Assembly (NCBI GenBank): GCA_016802295.1
Contig: JAESIW010000162.1
Coordinates: 1,467,346 to 1,531,345 of the forward strand
Source: Brachionus rotundiformis
Taxonomy: Eukaryota > Rotifera > Eurotatoria > Ploima > Brachionidae
Direction: 5' to 3'
DNA length: 64,000 bases
The position numbers and the translations under genes were made by a program. The notes under the pieces are model-generated. The model was not told the origin of the DNA and ran no database searches. It saw only the letters and a program-made list of their open reading frames with translations. Numbering within the stretch: the first letter of the stretch is position 1; every line of letters begins with the position of its first letter. Of the stretch, positions 35,404-47,800 are shown piece by piece.

Positions 35404-36597
35404 TTTTGTTTATAATTTTGGTTGATATTAAAAGCAAAAAGCTAAATAAAAGCATCTAGAAATATTTCGAGTTTTTGACTTGGTTTTAAAATTCTAACAA
35501 TTTTAAGTTAACATTCTTTTAACTAACAAAAAAGACTATTCCAATGTTAAAAATAAAAACTAATATTTTGAGTTTATGTATGGTTTTAGTTTGGCTATGG
35601 ATTACTATGAGCCGAAAATTAAATTTTTATTTTATTAATAAAATATTGACATTTTTTTTTATAAAATTGAAAATTCTAATGAAAAAAAGCTTTTAACAAA
35701 AAAGTTCAGATTTTAAAATTTTATTCATACTTTTTTATAATCAAAGAGAGATTGTGAGAATTGTAATTTATAAGAGTGAATAGATATAAAGAATTTTTTT
35801 TCGATACTTAAAAATTTATCATTTATGAGAATTATAAATAAATAACAATTTTGTCTATGTTTAAGATAAAGATTCATAACAAATGAAAAGTTACAAATAT
35901 TTACTTAATATAAAATTCCATCTTTTATTAAGCATTTCACGCTCAAATCATTTAAAATGATTAATAACCACGAGCATAATAAAATATGTTTTCTCTTGTA
36001 AAAATTATTTTCCATAACCTAAATAAGAAATGTTAAATAATTATGCTTATTTAAATTTAATTTTTTGAAATCAATCGACTTAGTAATGGTAACCAAATCA
36101 AAATATTTTTTTTATAAAAAATTAAATGAATGGCATAGAATTATTTATTTTTTTTTAATTTGAAAAAAATCCAGTTATGATTTATGGAATGCATTTTGAT
36201 ATCTTGAGAAAGCCTGATAAAGGTCTTGAGCGAAACTCGATCAAAATTAATAGACTCAAGTTGACCCATTTAAATCAAATTTCAAGCTTCAATTAGACCA
36301 AAACAATAAAAAAAACAAATACATCTGAAATAATAAATTATTCAGTCAAAAACTAACATTTTTTTAAGAATACATGATCAAATCAGACACATAACTTAAA
36401 TTATTATTCATTTTTTTCTTTAATTTAAAGTTAGAAAGAAAATTTTTTCTTAAAATTTAATTCACCTGAATAATTAGTACTGAATTAGAAATTTTTGAAT
36501 TAGATACCAAGACAAGTCAGCTTTTAAAAGATTTTGAGTTAATATTCTATTATGTTTGTTTGAGTTGATTTTGGTATTTTAGCAGAAATCATAAAAA
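35404..36597. other. intergenic between divergent genes
   Basis: About 1.2 kb of AT-rich sequence separating the unknown membrane protein (-) from the SLC35D-type transporter (+). No gene, RNA or repeat was recognised. Confidence 0.5.
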
Positions 36598-37979
36598 ATG
36601 TGGATAGAAAGATTTGGTTCAGCAGTGTTCTATGGCTTGGCATCGCTGATGATCACATTCGCCAATAAAATCGTTTTAACCTCTTATAGGTAATTTCTAA
36701 TCGCAAATGTTCATTCTGAGATATCATTTTTTCTAAAGATTTACATCATTCCAAGCATTGGCTCTTGGTCAAGTGAGATTTAGAAATAAACGTCAAATTT
36801 AATTCAATTAATTCAATTAATCTTTTAGATCACAATCACACTGGTCTTGTTGAAAGTACTCAAAAAGCTTAAGTTAATAAAACTGGTCAATTTTGATCCG
36901 AAAACAGCATGGAACATTATGCCACTAGCGATTTTCTACTTTGGAAATATTTTATTCGGTCTCGGTGGAACCAAATCTCTAAAGTAAAATTTATTCTAAA
37001 TTTTTCAAAGAAAATTTTACTAAAATAATAACTTATCTATTAGTTTACCTATGTTTAGTGTTCTGAGAAGATTCTCGGTCTTGATGACCATGTATGGTGA
37101 GCAATACATATTGCGGTAATTTTTGATAATTAATTTAAAGATGCAAAAAATATATTTTTTTTCAAATAGAAAAAAGAAATCGTTTAGCATTCAAATAAGT
37201 ATTTATGCTATGATCCTTGGAGCCGTGGTGGCAGCCTCGTAAGAAATTTTATAACAAAAAAATTTATTATAAAATTTTATTTTAAGTGATGATCTTACTT
37301 TTGATATTTATGGCTATACATTTATAACTTTGAACAATTTTTTTACCACTGCAAATGGAATTTATACCAAGAAAAAACTAGACAATATGGTTAATTAAAA
37401 TTTTATATTTTTGATTAATTTTATAAATTAGAATAAATTTTAAAAATTAGAAAATGGGAGAGTACGATTTGTTATACTATAACGCATTATTGACCTTATT
37501 TCCAATGATAATTTTGTCTATTTACTCTGGTGAAGTAGACAAATTGTACAACTATGACGAATGGCTCAATCCAGGATTTTGGATCTTTTTTCTTTTGTCA
37601 TCACTAATGGGCTTTATACTTAATTTTTCGTGGATGCTGTGCACAAGATATAATTCACCATTGACGACCACTGTCACTGGTTGCCTAAAAGTATCATCTT
37701 TATTCTAATTTATTAAATCTTTTACTGTAACATTTTCAAAGAATATTTTGGTGACATATTTAGGAATGGTAATAGGTGGTGATTACATATTTTCTAGCTT
37801 AAATTTTCTTGGTTTAACAATTAGGTATTTATAGCTTTTAAATTTTTTACTTTTAAATTCTTTGATTTATCTATTTAAGCTCGGTATCAAGCGTTTTTTA
37901 CTCGTATTTGACTTTTTCTTCAAACAGACCAAACGAGGAAGCAAAACCAAAACAATCAAAATGTACAAGCTTGGTTTAA
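36598..37979 (+). CDS. nucleotide-sugar transporter, SLC35D family
   Basis: Nine exons (36598-36689, 36739-36772, 36829-36983, 37044-37115, 37170-37238, 37287-37389, 37451-37690, 37742-37824, 37880-37979) give 315 residues. Members move UDP-sugars from cytosol into the Golgi or ER lumen in exchange for UMP. The start MWIERFGSAVFYGLASLMIT and NKIVLTSYRF, then FTSFQALALGQ, FSVLRRFSVLMTMYGE, GYTFITLNNFFTTANGIYTK and SPLTTTVTGCLKNILVTYLG are the conserved SLC35D membrane segments; about ten passes can be traced. The C terminus is short and charged. Subtype (D1, D2 or D3) and the sugar cannot be decided from sequence alone. All eight introns are 48-61 bases. Confidence 0.9.
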
Positions 37980-38458
37980 TTTTTTAAAAAATATCGCTCT
38001 AATTTTTTTATTGTTATTTGTTTAGTATAATATTTTTTGTTCATTAATCTAGTCTTCCATTATTTAAGGTTTCTTAAAATTAGTTTTTTTATTTAACACC
38101 GAAAATTTTATTCTAAAAGTTAATTATATTTCTTTAATTGTAAATTATACTGTCTTTAGCTGATTGTTTTGATTTTTATTTTAATTTTTTTTTCTATTTA
38201 AGGAGATCCTATAAACCAAAGAAACAATTTATACAAAAATAGCAAATTTAATTTTTTAATTAAAATTTTACTAAATAAATTTTTCAAATTTTCGTTAATT
38301 TTTATCAAAACATGCCTGGGACATTTACTTTTTATTATTTTTTGGTTAAAGACATTTTTCGGTCATCTTAAACTAAGTACACATTAATAATACAGTTGCT
38401 ATGTTCAAAAATATTTAATTATAAAAAATTATTTGATTTTTAAGTTTTTTTTTGAAAT
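37980..38458. other. intergenic, no gene seen
   Basis: A 479-base A/T-rich spacer between two + strand genes. Nothing recognised. Confidence 0.45.
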
Positions 38459-39997
38459 ATGGAAAATCTTAAAGTGCTACGAAATGCCAGAAAAAAGTCC
38501 CGCCAGCTTGAATTCCAGCGAAAAATTCAGCAAGAAAGTTCCAATGGTAGACTTAACTCATCATTATTTGACACAAATAGAAGCTATTGCGATTCCACAA
38601 ATGGTTTAGTTGTTCAAGAAGGTATTTATATGGAACATATTCTCAATTTATTTTTATACAAATATTAAATTTTTAATTAGATTTTTTTAGTAAGCTATCA
38701 GACGAAATTATTCTAAGAATATTTGGTTTTATTCCGCGCAAAATTCTTTTAAAATATTCAATTGTTTGCAAAAGATGGCAAAAACTAATGTAATGTCCAT
38801 TTAATTGATTAATTAATTTAAAATAACTTTTTTTCCATTCAAAGATTTGATGAATCTTTATGGATTAGTTTTGACTTGTCTTACAAAGTTGTTCATGCTG
38901 AGATAGTAATCAAAATTCTAAACCTTGGAATTAAAATGCTTGCAGTTGGTCACTCGGATGTAATTGGACAAGAAAAAATATGATTATAATTTGACTCTTT
39001 GAATTTAAGATAAGAAAGTCAACTAAAAAGTATATAACTCAAAATGACGACTCATTGAGAAATTTAAACACTCAACTGAGCACATATTTATCATGGTAAA
39101 TTTGCTTTAGATCAATTTTTTGAGCATCCTGAGTTTACTTTTATCTCACAAGTTCATTAAGGCTTGAATTTTTGGATCTGACCAATGCAACTTTGGATGT
39201 AAAATGTGTCAACACAGTTCTGAAATGCTGTAAGTGGCTTCGCAAACTAAGTCTTGAAAGCCTTGAGATAAACAACGAAACATTCAAAAATATGAGCCAA
39301 AACAAAAATTTAGAAACTTTGAATTTATGTTCATGTCGTGGTTTCTCAATTGATGGAATTATCATAATGTTAGAATGCTTTAAAGAGCTTAAAAGCCTAA
39401 ATGTAGCCTGGACAAATTTAGACCGAGAGTCTGTTTATATTTTATGCAAACATTTGCCAAAAAGCATTGAAAAATTGAGTTTGGCAGGTTGCAAAACAAC
39501 TCTGTTAGATAGTGATATTGAAAACTTGGTAAATTCATGTCCTAATTTGGTAGATCTAGATCTATCCGATGATCAGTCTTTGACAAATTTAACAATTCAG
39601 TTAATTGCTGAAAATTTACCAAAATTGGAATATGTGGCTTTTTCAAGATGTTACTCTATTGTTCCATCGAGTTATTTGTAGGTTTTTTTTTCAAGTTGCT
39701 GATTATATTTATATTTATAATAAAAAAAAAATTATTTTAATTGTTAGAAAAAAATTAATATTTTATCTTGATTAATTATTTTATTTTTATTTAAGTATGC
39801 TTTCGAAGCTGGACAACTTAATTGCCATTGATTTGTTCAACATTTTAAAAGCAAATAGTATCGAAACTCTTAAAAATTATATTCCATCTCTTAGATATGT
39901 TAATCGGTATCCTTTTTGTTTTATAGCGCGTCCAAGAATTGGCAATATGCGTAAAAGTTTATGGGGATATAAAATTTCTGAAAGTTTAAGTAAATAA
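38459..39997 (+). CDS. SKP2: S-phase kinase-associated protein 2 (F-box/LRR) homologue
   Basis: Six exons (38459-38621, 38681-38789, 38845-38959, 39010-39095, 39153-39677, 39796-39997) give 399 residues; human SKP2 has 424. It is the substrate receptor of the SCF ubiquitin ligase that targets p27-type CDK inhibitors. The F-box (about 56-98) reads FFSKLSDEIILRIFGFIP and CKRWQKLM, followed by FDESLWISFDLS. Leucine-rich repeats fill about 140-345 (LEFLDLTNATLDV, LRKLSLESLEI, LETLNLCSCRGFS, LVDLDLSDDQSLT, LEYVAFSRCYSIVP). The last exon ends CFIARPRIGNMRKSLWGYKI, the special C-terminal tail of SKP2 that closes over the repeats. This tail is what separates it from other FBXL proteins. The N terminus is short and carries no cyclin A-binding motif I can recognise. 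Confidence 0.92.
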
Positions 39998-40341
39998 GCA
40001 AGAAACAACTGAGTACAGTATTTTATATAAGTTTGTTCTATTTTTTTTGGATAATTAAGTTATTTGTAATAAAAGCATGTTGAATAATTTGTCAAATCAT
40101 ATTTTTATAGCTTTAATCTAACCAAAATTAATCATGATTTAATAAATTTTAAAATAGAATAATAAAATATGTTTTTTTTTAACTGACAGTCTTTTATTAA
40201 ATAATTTAATGGTAAATGCCAAAAAAATTAAATATATTGATTAATGAGACTTAAACGTTTTCAAAATAATATGATAATTGATAATTTTTATAAAATTTTA
40301 TTGTTGAAAAAAAATTATTTAAAAGCCTATATTTATCGCTA
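39998..40341. other. intergenic spacer, convergent genes
   Basis: A 344-base gap between the 3' ends of SKP2 (+) and NDUFAF4 (-). AT-rich, with AATAAA-type motifs (for example 40070-40075 and 40160-40165) that may serve as polyadenylation signals. Confidence 0.45.
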
Positions 40342-40920
40342 TTAATTGGAAGAATTCGACTCACTTATACTAGTAATATAATTTTTTTTATCAACAGGAC
40401 TTGTCTTTTTGTTATTAAATTTATAAAATGGTTTATAATATTCAATTAAAATTGGTATATTATCTTTATCTAGATTATTTTTGTTAATTAACTCATCAAA
40501 TTCATTCAAAGACTTGCTAATTGCATATCTACTAATGGTTTCATCAAACTGGCGTAGAGTAAAACAGCCATGTCTTGTTTTTTCCGGTTTTACATAGCCA
40601 TACTTTTCATAATCTGGACTCATGAGTGTTTCTGTAAAAAACTCATTATCTTTTTTAGGTCGTTTATCTTTATCACTTTTTATCTCAATACGTTCAGATA
40701 TTAGTACCTTAACATCTTTGCTTTTTTCGACCACTAGCTTATTCTCCATTATCTCATCTACTTCTGGAGCACTTTGTTCCATCTTTTTGAAGATTTCTTG
40801 AGTACTCGGATGTCTTGGTGACATTTGAATGGCCTTTTTGTTCTTGTCTAGATGCCTTGAGATTCTATTTTCAAGGTTAAAATTCCGAAAATAAGAAATT
40901 CTGCTCAAGTTTTTTCCCAT
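40342..40920 (-). CDS. NDUFAF4: NADH dehydrogenase complex I assembly factor 4
   Basis: Single exon, 192 residues (human 175). NDUFAF4 helps build the Q-module arm of mitochondrial complex I. The N terminus MGKNLSRISYFRNFNLENRI carries the family's FRNFNLENR motif and a Gly at position 2 suitable for N-myristoylation, as in the human protein; MSPRHPST follows and is also a family hallmark. The C-terminal half has a conserved helix pair ending IPILIEYYKPF, comparable to the human LLKYF region. The middle (about 45-100) is charged and weakly conserved. Its strand is opposite to both neighbours; start codons of NDUFAF4 and the PAF-AH-like gene are 199 bases apart and divergent. Confidence 0.9.
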   Translation of the reverse strand: MGKNLSRISYFRNFNLENRISRHLDKNKKAIQMSPRHPSTQEIFKKMEQSAPEVDEIMENKLVVEKSKDVKVLISERIEIKSDKDKRPKKDNEFFTETLMSPDYEKYGYVKPEKTRHGCFTLRQFDETISRYAISKSLNEFDELINKNNLDKDNIPILIEYYKPFYKFNNKKTSPVDKKNYITSISESNSSN

Positions 40921-41119
40921 ATCTAAATAAAAAAAAAAATTCTACAGGTTTCCAATTTTGTTAAGAAAATATATATTTTTTCACTGTAAATGTAATTTTA
41001 CATAATTTTTTATTTAAACTTATTTGTAAGTTATTTATCCATTTATAATTCAAAACTTAAATTTTTGCTTAATTTAAGTTACATTTATTCTGAATATTTT
41101 GCCAAAATAATCTACTAAT

Positions 41120-41920
41120 ATGATAAATCCGGCTACTATACCATCTCAAATGAAAGACTTTGTCGGTGACAGACGATGGATTAGTCAGGTAAAAATTTTG
41201 AAAATAGATTTGATTAAAAATTCATTAACATTTAATTAATTTTTATAATAATAAAAGCATGAACGATTCATGGATGATTGTAAGCGGCATGAGCCCAATA
41301 TAGTCTTTATAGGCGATTGTCTAATTCAACAGATGCAAAATTCGACAGTAAAGTCAGAGCAAAATTTATCTCTAAGATAATAATGAGACCAATTTTAGAT
41401 TTGGAAGACCAATTTGGAGCCTTTGCATTGTTTAAATTTTGGAATAAATGAAGACCAAACACAGCATGTTTTGTGGCGTATAAAGAATGGTGAACTTGAT
41501 TTTGAAAATATGCCCAAAATAGCAGTTCTTTTGGTTGGAACAAATAACAATGAACATACTGCTGAACAAGTAGCCGAAGGAATAATCACTATTGTAGCTA
41601 AAATGAGGGAAAAACTACCACAAAGCCATTTGATTGTCCTGGCTATTCCACCACGTGGTCGTGATATCAATTGTGTAAGGGAAAAGATAAACAGAGTAAA
41701 TGAATTAGTGGAAAAATATTTGGCAAATCGAAGCAATTTAGATAAAAAAATTCATTTTTTATGTTCGTCTAAAGTCCACGAATTCATTAGTCCACAAGAC
41801 GGAACAATTAGTCATACGGATATGTATGATTATTTACATTTTACTGATCAGGGTTATTCGAAATTCATGGAACCTGTTTTAGATGAGATTATGGAGATTT
41901 TAACAATATATGACAATTAA
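41120..41920 (+). CDS. PAFAH1B2: PAF acetylhydrolase 1B catalytic-subunit-like SGNH hydrolase (Cys in place of Ser)
   Basis: Three exons (41120-41188, 41258-41347, 41399-41920) give 226 residues; the family is usually about 230. These subunits pair with LIS1 and hydrolyse the acetyl ester of platelet-activating factor. Family phrases: RRWISQHERF, IVFIGD, PLHCLNFGINEDQTQHVLWR, KNGELDFENMPK, LVGTNNNEHTAEQVAEGI, PPRGRD. The SGNH blocks are G-D-S (block I), Gly (II), N in GTNN (III, about 100-103) and D-x-x-H in DYLH (V, Asp197 and His200). Block I reads GDC: residue 44 is TGT (Cys) where the family has the nucleophile Ser (AGT or similar), while the other catalytic residues are intact. Whether it is active as a thiol hydrolase or is a pseudo-enzyme is open. 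Paralogue B2 versus B3 cannot be decided. Confidence 0.88.
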
Positions 41921-42737
41921 TTTAGACTTATATTTTAGTTTTAATTTTTTATTTTAATAAAAAAAATATTTAATCATTATTTAAATATTTATAATTTTAA
42001 ATAAGAATTGTTTTAAAATTTTCTTACAATTATAAGAAGGATTTGTGACGAAAAATTATTATTTTAAAAAATAAATGGTCATTGGTCATTAAGATATCTA
42101 ACCAACTTTGAACTTTAACATATTTAAAAATACTATTAATCAAAAAAAAATAAAAATTTGAAAGAATGTTTTCTTAAAAATATACAAGAAAATTTTAGAA
42201 ACAATTTTTTTTGGAATATTAATTTTTATGCTTCATTTTTTAAAGATTTTCTAATGCTTTTAATTAATAAATAATTAAAAATTAACAGTTAAATTATTTT
42301 AATTTCTTTCCATAAACAGAAATCAAGATATACCATCAAATTAAAAGAAAATGGCGAATATTCTTAGAAAATAAATCTTACAATTTTAATTTGGTTTTAA
42401 TTAAAAATTATTCGAGCAACATTAACAATTTTGATTAATAAACATAGATAACATAGAAAATAAATTAAAAACATACTAAATTAAAACAATTTGGTAAATA
42501 AAATCGACTGGAATAAAGTTTAGAAATTGTTTAAATTTTTTTTTAAAACTGATCAGACAAAAAAATTGTCGAGATCAATTTTAAAAATAAGTTTTTCATT
42601 ATTTAGAAAAAAGTAAAATTTGGCATAATTTTAGGCATAATTACAACCATCAAAACAAGATCAAAAATACATAAAAATTTTTGGTTAGAGAAAACATCCA
42701 TTATTTGGTCATCTTCCAAACACGATAAAACAACAAA
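41921..42737. other. intergenic, no gene seen
   Basis: About 820 bases of AT-rich DNA between two + strand genes. It should hold the promoter of the Q/N-rich gene. Nothing specific was recognised. Confidence 0.5.
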
Positions 42738-43892
42738 ATGCTTTTAAACTACAATCCACAAAATCAATTTAACCATTACCAGAATCAAACAGGCCATATT
42801 TGGAGCGATACACCTAGGTTCAGCTTTCCTCAACCAGAGCCAGTAAGCGCGGTTGTTTGCCCGGCCAAAAAGCCCGAACCATTAGAGCAGGACCGATGCT
42901 CGAATGTTTATGACGAAGAACCAATTGAAGATGGTATAGATGAGTACATGTCTAATGAAAATGACCATGAATACCTTTATTTGACGATTGACTTGCCTCC
43001 CCAAGCGATCAATAAGCTAAAAAACCTCACTTTGGATCAAATAAGCCAAGTCAGGCAGTTGGGCATTCTCGGATTTCAGTTCGAAAACGAAAATACCACT
43101 TTTAAAATGGAAAATTTGGCCAACAATTGCAATCAATCTGAGGACCTTCAGCTAAAAAAGCGGCCTAGGAAAACAGTTATGGAACTCACTGTGAACAATT
43201 GTGTAAGCCATGATTCAGAACCTAAATCCAAAAAGGCTAAACTAAAGGAAAACGATGCCGACTCGAGCAATTGCAGCGATAATATGAGCGATGAGTTGAA
43301 GAACATTTACCAAATAAGACAAATGTTGAGTCAACAAGCTCAAAAAGAAGAGGAAGGGATGGAAAAGCAGGAGACCGGCGACAAACCAAAAAAGCCGCGT
43401 CAGCGAGCTCCGCCTGATCCCAATAAGCCCAAAGCAAAACGCTGCTCAAAGCCCAAAAATGAACAAGGTCACGAGACCCAAATCAGCCAGCATGTGCACG
43501 CTCAGCCGCCTGTGCGCATTAACCAGCTCATTCAGCAAAACTCTTACATGAATCAAGCCAGCTTTGCAAACAAAAACCAACAGACACATTTCAATCAGCA
43601 CCAGTACACCAACAATCAGGAACAGATGAAAATTAGGAACATACTTTTCTACAATTCAAACCAAAATGGTCAAGAAATAAACCAAAACTTGAACAACAAC
43701 AACAACAACACCAACGGGTACATGGACAATCAACAAAAGGCACAAAATGCCAATTTTCTAGTTCTTAATTCGAATGTTAATTCAAACAGTGATTGTAATT
43801 CTAATTCGAATATGACAACGAACAGTGATGTGTCGTTGGCAAGTGCTAGCTATTCATTAAATGGTAATCAAATAAATTTCTTAAATATTTAA
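42738..43892 (+). CDS. Q/N-rich, probably nuclear protein of unknown family
   Basis: Single exon, 384 residues. I do not recognise the family. A compact, probably folded segment lies at about residues 78-118 (EYLYLTIDLPPQAINKLKNL, then VRQLGILGFQFEN). Basic clusters follow: KKRPRK, KSKKAKLK and a KPKKPRQRAPPDPNKPKAKR stretch that resembles an AT-hook or nuclear localisation signal. The C-terminal third is very rich in Asn and Gln with Asn runs, as in transcriptional regulators and prion-like domains. The gene is markedly less AT-rich than its surroundings and has no intron, with a long 5' AT-rich leader. A transcription-related role is inferred from composition only. Confidence 0.7.
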   Translation: MLLNYNPQNQFNHYQNQTGHIWSDTPRFSFPQPEPVSAVVCPAKKPEPLEQDRCSNVYDEEPIEDGIDEYMSNENDHEYLYLTIDLPPQAINKLKNLTLDQISQVRQLGILGFQFENENTTFKMENLANNCNQSEDLQLKKRPRKTVMELTVNNCVSHDSEPKSKKAKLKENDADSSNCSDNMSDELKNIYQIRQMLSQQAQKEEEGMEKQETGDKPKKPRQRAPPDPNKPKAKRCSKPKNEQGHETQISQHVHAQPPVRINQLIQQNSYMNQASFANKNQQTHFNQHQYTNNQEQMKIRNILFYNSNQNGQEINQNLNNNNNNTNGYMDNQQKAQNANFLVLNSNVNSNSDCNSNSNMTTNSDVSLASASYSLNGNQINFLNI

Positions 43893-44324
43893 CTTATTCC
43901 GCGATTGTAGCCGAAAGAGAATAGCTCTCATCTTGGAAAATACTTTTAAAATGTTATATATATATATATTTAAAATTTTTTTGAGGTTTTTAAAGCTATT
44001 TTGTAATTTTGCGAGTCTCTAATGTCAAATTTATGTAATTATGGAAAAGATCTAAAATTATCATTTGATTGATTCAGTTTTGTAAATTTTGTTCGTTTTT
44101 TTTTTTTGTTTTTTATTTAGCAAAATAATTTGTTTTTGATTTTTTGCATTTTACCATCAAGTAAATTAAAAAATTGCCAAATCTTAATGATATTAATAAA
44201 GTTGTTCATTTATAAAAAAATAATGACACTTTTTTGTTTTTGTATGAGCTTGATAAGTTAAAGGCAAAAGCATTTGAGCCTTTACGATTAGATTTTGCCA
44301 ATATTTTTGATATCTTTTCTCAAT

Positions 44325-44831
44325 TCAAAATACTTTAATATTTAGACTGTTTGACTTTAATTGTATGGCAAATTTTGCAACATGGTTTTCAAATCGAATC
44401 AAAGTTTTATAGGAAAGCATTATTTTATCATATTTTACATGAATATTAAAAATAATTGAAAAATTTTCTCTATGGACATCTACTTTTTTAGATAAATGGA
44501 CAAATGGAGTTTTTAGATCGCTGGTCAATCTATTAATGGAGAAAAAATTGCACAGCTCTCAATTTTTAGTATAATTTATTTAATTGTATAGAATTAGTCA
44601 AATTCAGAAAATTGAATCAAAATTTTTTATATTTTCAAATTTATTTTTAAGCAAAATTTCTGATATTTTATAAATATTAATTAAATGGTTGGTCGGTCTT
44701 TTAGAGAAGATTACTAGCCTGTTAATTAAACTTGAGATTGTTGTAATTGCTGTATGCAAAGTAGACTTATATAATATTCCTTCTATTCCTATAATAAATT
44801 TTAATAATAATAATAATAAAATGAGCCACAT
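44325..44831 (-). other. weak candidate small secreted protein region
   Basis: Two neighbouring open frames on the minus strand, 44831-44604 (75 codons) and 44528-44325 (67 codons). The first starts with a run of Leu coded by TTA triplets that looks like a signal peptide (MWLILLLLLLKFIIG). The second has an amphipathic, helical look. I could not find a pair of splice sites that joins them in frame, and the Leu run is just a TTA microsatellite, so this may be chance. Confidence 0.2.
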
Positions 44832-47800
44832 TAGGCAAGACTAAGAGTTCCACTATGGTAGCTAAAACGAGTTACAAAACATAAAATAAAAAAAATAAGA
44901 TTTGATAAATTGTATTTGATCTGAAGCTAAAAAATTTTTAAAATTCTTCGATTTTAAGAATTAGTTTCTTTTGTTAAATTAAACAATTAGTAGCTTTTAC
45001 TTTGATTTTAATAAATGTACATAAATATGGTATTTGGAAGGAAACTTTCATAACATTTTAATGCAATTAGATTTTTTGAACTTTAGTCTATATAAAATAT
45101 ATAATTAAAATATAGAATATTAATTTCGTACCAATATTGAGTTTTTGATATTTTTTGTTTCCATAATAACTTTATTTCTTATGGAGATAAAATATCAGAT
45201 ATTTTTAGTGTTAGGGTTTAGACAATTTTTCAACACTTAATTATTCTAAGACATATGATAGAAAAACACTAGATTTAAGTCTGTAAGATAATATTTGTGA
45301 GTCTTGAGGCTTTATGTAAAATATTTAATGAGAAAATCTAAAATTATAATAAACTTTTAAATCAAGGCGTAAAAATATCTCTATTTTTTTGTTTAATTAC
45401 CAGAATAATTACTGATATATTTTAAATTTATACTATTGCTGTTTTTTTTATAAATTTTTTGGTTATGTTTAAATCTTATATTATTCTGAATCTTCTAAAA
45501 TGTCAATATTTTTTCCAAAAAAATCTTTCTAGGAAATGAATAAATCTTTAATCTTCAGCATAATATCTTCTTGATAACAATTATTACGGTCATGACTTTG
45601 GTTAAATTATTTAAAATTGTTCCTTTTAGAAAAGTTTTGTTAGTGACATTTTATATTTATTTTTTAAATATTATATTAATTTTCTTTTTTGATTTTTTTT
45701 CAGATTCATATAAATAAATATTTGACTTCTTTATACTAGATTTAATTCTCAAATAATAGAAATATCTTACACAATCAATCAAATAAATGATAAAGCAAGA
45801 AATTAAAAACGAGTTATTAATAATCTTTAAATTTAAAAATCATTATCTTTTTTAAGGAAAATTAATTCTCTCTATTTCGTAAGATTTTCTCGATCTATGA
45901 TAAAAAAGACTCCAACCAGAACAATTAAGATAAATTTTGTTAAAAACTCTATATAAGAGTTAACAAAAATATAAAAGCTCAAGTAAATACAGATTTTGTT
46001 TTTTGGTATAATCTCTGACTTTCATCAGCTTTTTTAATATAATCAGTTGTAAAACTAATGTTTATGAAAGTATAATCAAGTTCAAGTTGATTTTAGTCTT
46101 TATTTCTTATTGAAGAATAAGTTGAATTTTAATTCAAATTTATGAGTTAAATACAGCTACGATAAGTTTTTTCAGAAATTTAAAATCTGTTTTGAATTAA
46201 TAGATAAAACATAGATACTTGAAAAATCAATAGGCTGTCAAATTAAAGAATTGTGAAGAAAAATAGTGCATAAAGATGAGATTTAGTCCCTGATAATAAC
46301 ACTTGAATAATCATTAATATAAAATTAAAATTGATAATTAAAAGATTGCTAAAAATTTAAATTAGTCTACAATTTTCTGCCTTATTATCTAAAAAAGGAA
46401 ATCTAGTCGATTTATTCTCAAATGAAGGTCGAAAATTAGAATATCATAATATTAGAATATCATGCCAGATTCAATCATCAATCATAGCATTGTCGTTTAA
46501 AACACGCAAGTAACTGGTCTTAACTAAAAATTTTACCAAAGAAGCTTAGGAAAAAATTCAGTTTTTAATTACTGCTGATTCCATATTTTCCTTTTTTAAT
46601 TTTCCTAATCTAAAAAGACTATTTATTTACAGTCAAATGATCGAAGAGTTATTTTCGAAATTATTAAATCAATTCGAATATAAATTAAGCCTTTTTTATT
46701 AATAATACTTAAATAATTATTTTTTTTGTTTGTTTAATTAACCCGTCCCACACACAAAATTCATTAGTTAAATAAATTATTCAAAAATTAATTATCAAGA
46801 AATCAATGAAGCGGGCTTTTCTATTTTTTCAAGAAGTTCTACTGCTTTTATCAAATTTGAATTTTAATTAAAATTTTATCTTTTTTTAAATCCATTTGTT
46901 CTAATTAATTTTTTCATTGAAAAAATAATTTTATAATCAAATTTTTATTTGTTAGGATAAATTAATACATAGGATTATATCATATAAATAACATTATTTA
47001 ATCAAGGCACCTGCCAAATCAAATAAAATAACTAGTAAAATATGTTCATCAATAAAAAACTGCTTATCAAATGTTGATTGATTTTTAAAAATTAAAAACA
47101 ACTTATCTGTTCATCGTAAATATAGGCCAATATTTAAGAACCAAATTGACAATCAAAACTTCCAAAACGATTGTTTCAAGACTGTTCGATGAACACTTGA
47201 GTTTTCATTTCCAAATTAGACTTTTTAATTTAAAATTTAGAAAGAAAAAAAACTAAAAAAAAACAAAATCTTAGCCAGACTTTTAGATCAATATAATTTT
47301 ATGTGAATGTTTTAGACATAATTATATCTTAGTTTATTAATTAGATTTTAATCGGATTTTTTCAATCAAATATTTAATGTCTTTAAAATATATATATAAG
47401 TTTGCCTTATAAAAACCATGTAATTAATATTTAATATTTCAAATTATTTAATCATGATTGAAAATTAAATAACGAAACAATAGGAAAAAATTAGTTATTT
47501 TCTATTTGTTTTGATTGAATAATTGGAATAAAGTCATATCTTTTTTTTTATTTTTATCTCACGCTTTTGCTCATTTTCTAGGATCACGAGAATAAACGCT
47601 AAAAGGATCCAAAATCATATATCATATTTAATTTTTCAATAAGCTAAATTCAATTTATTTAAATCAATATTTTAAGCTTATTACACGAAAAAAAAATAAG
47701 TAAGTTTTTCTTTATTAATAGGAAAAATATAAAAATATATTATTTATACAACCATTAAATTAAATTTAACACCTATAATTTTATTAAATTATTTTTTTTT

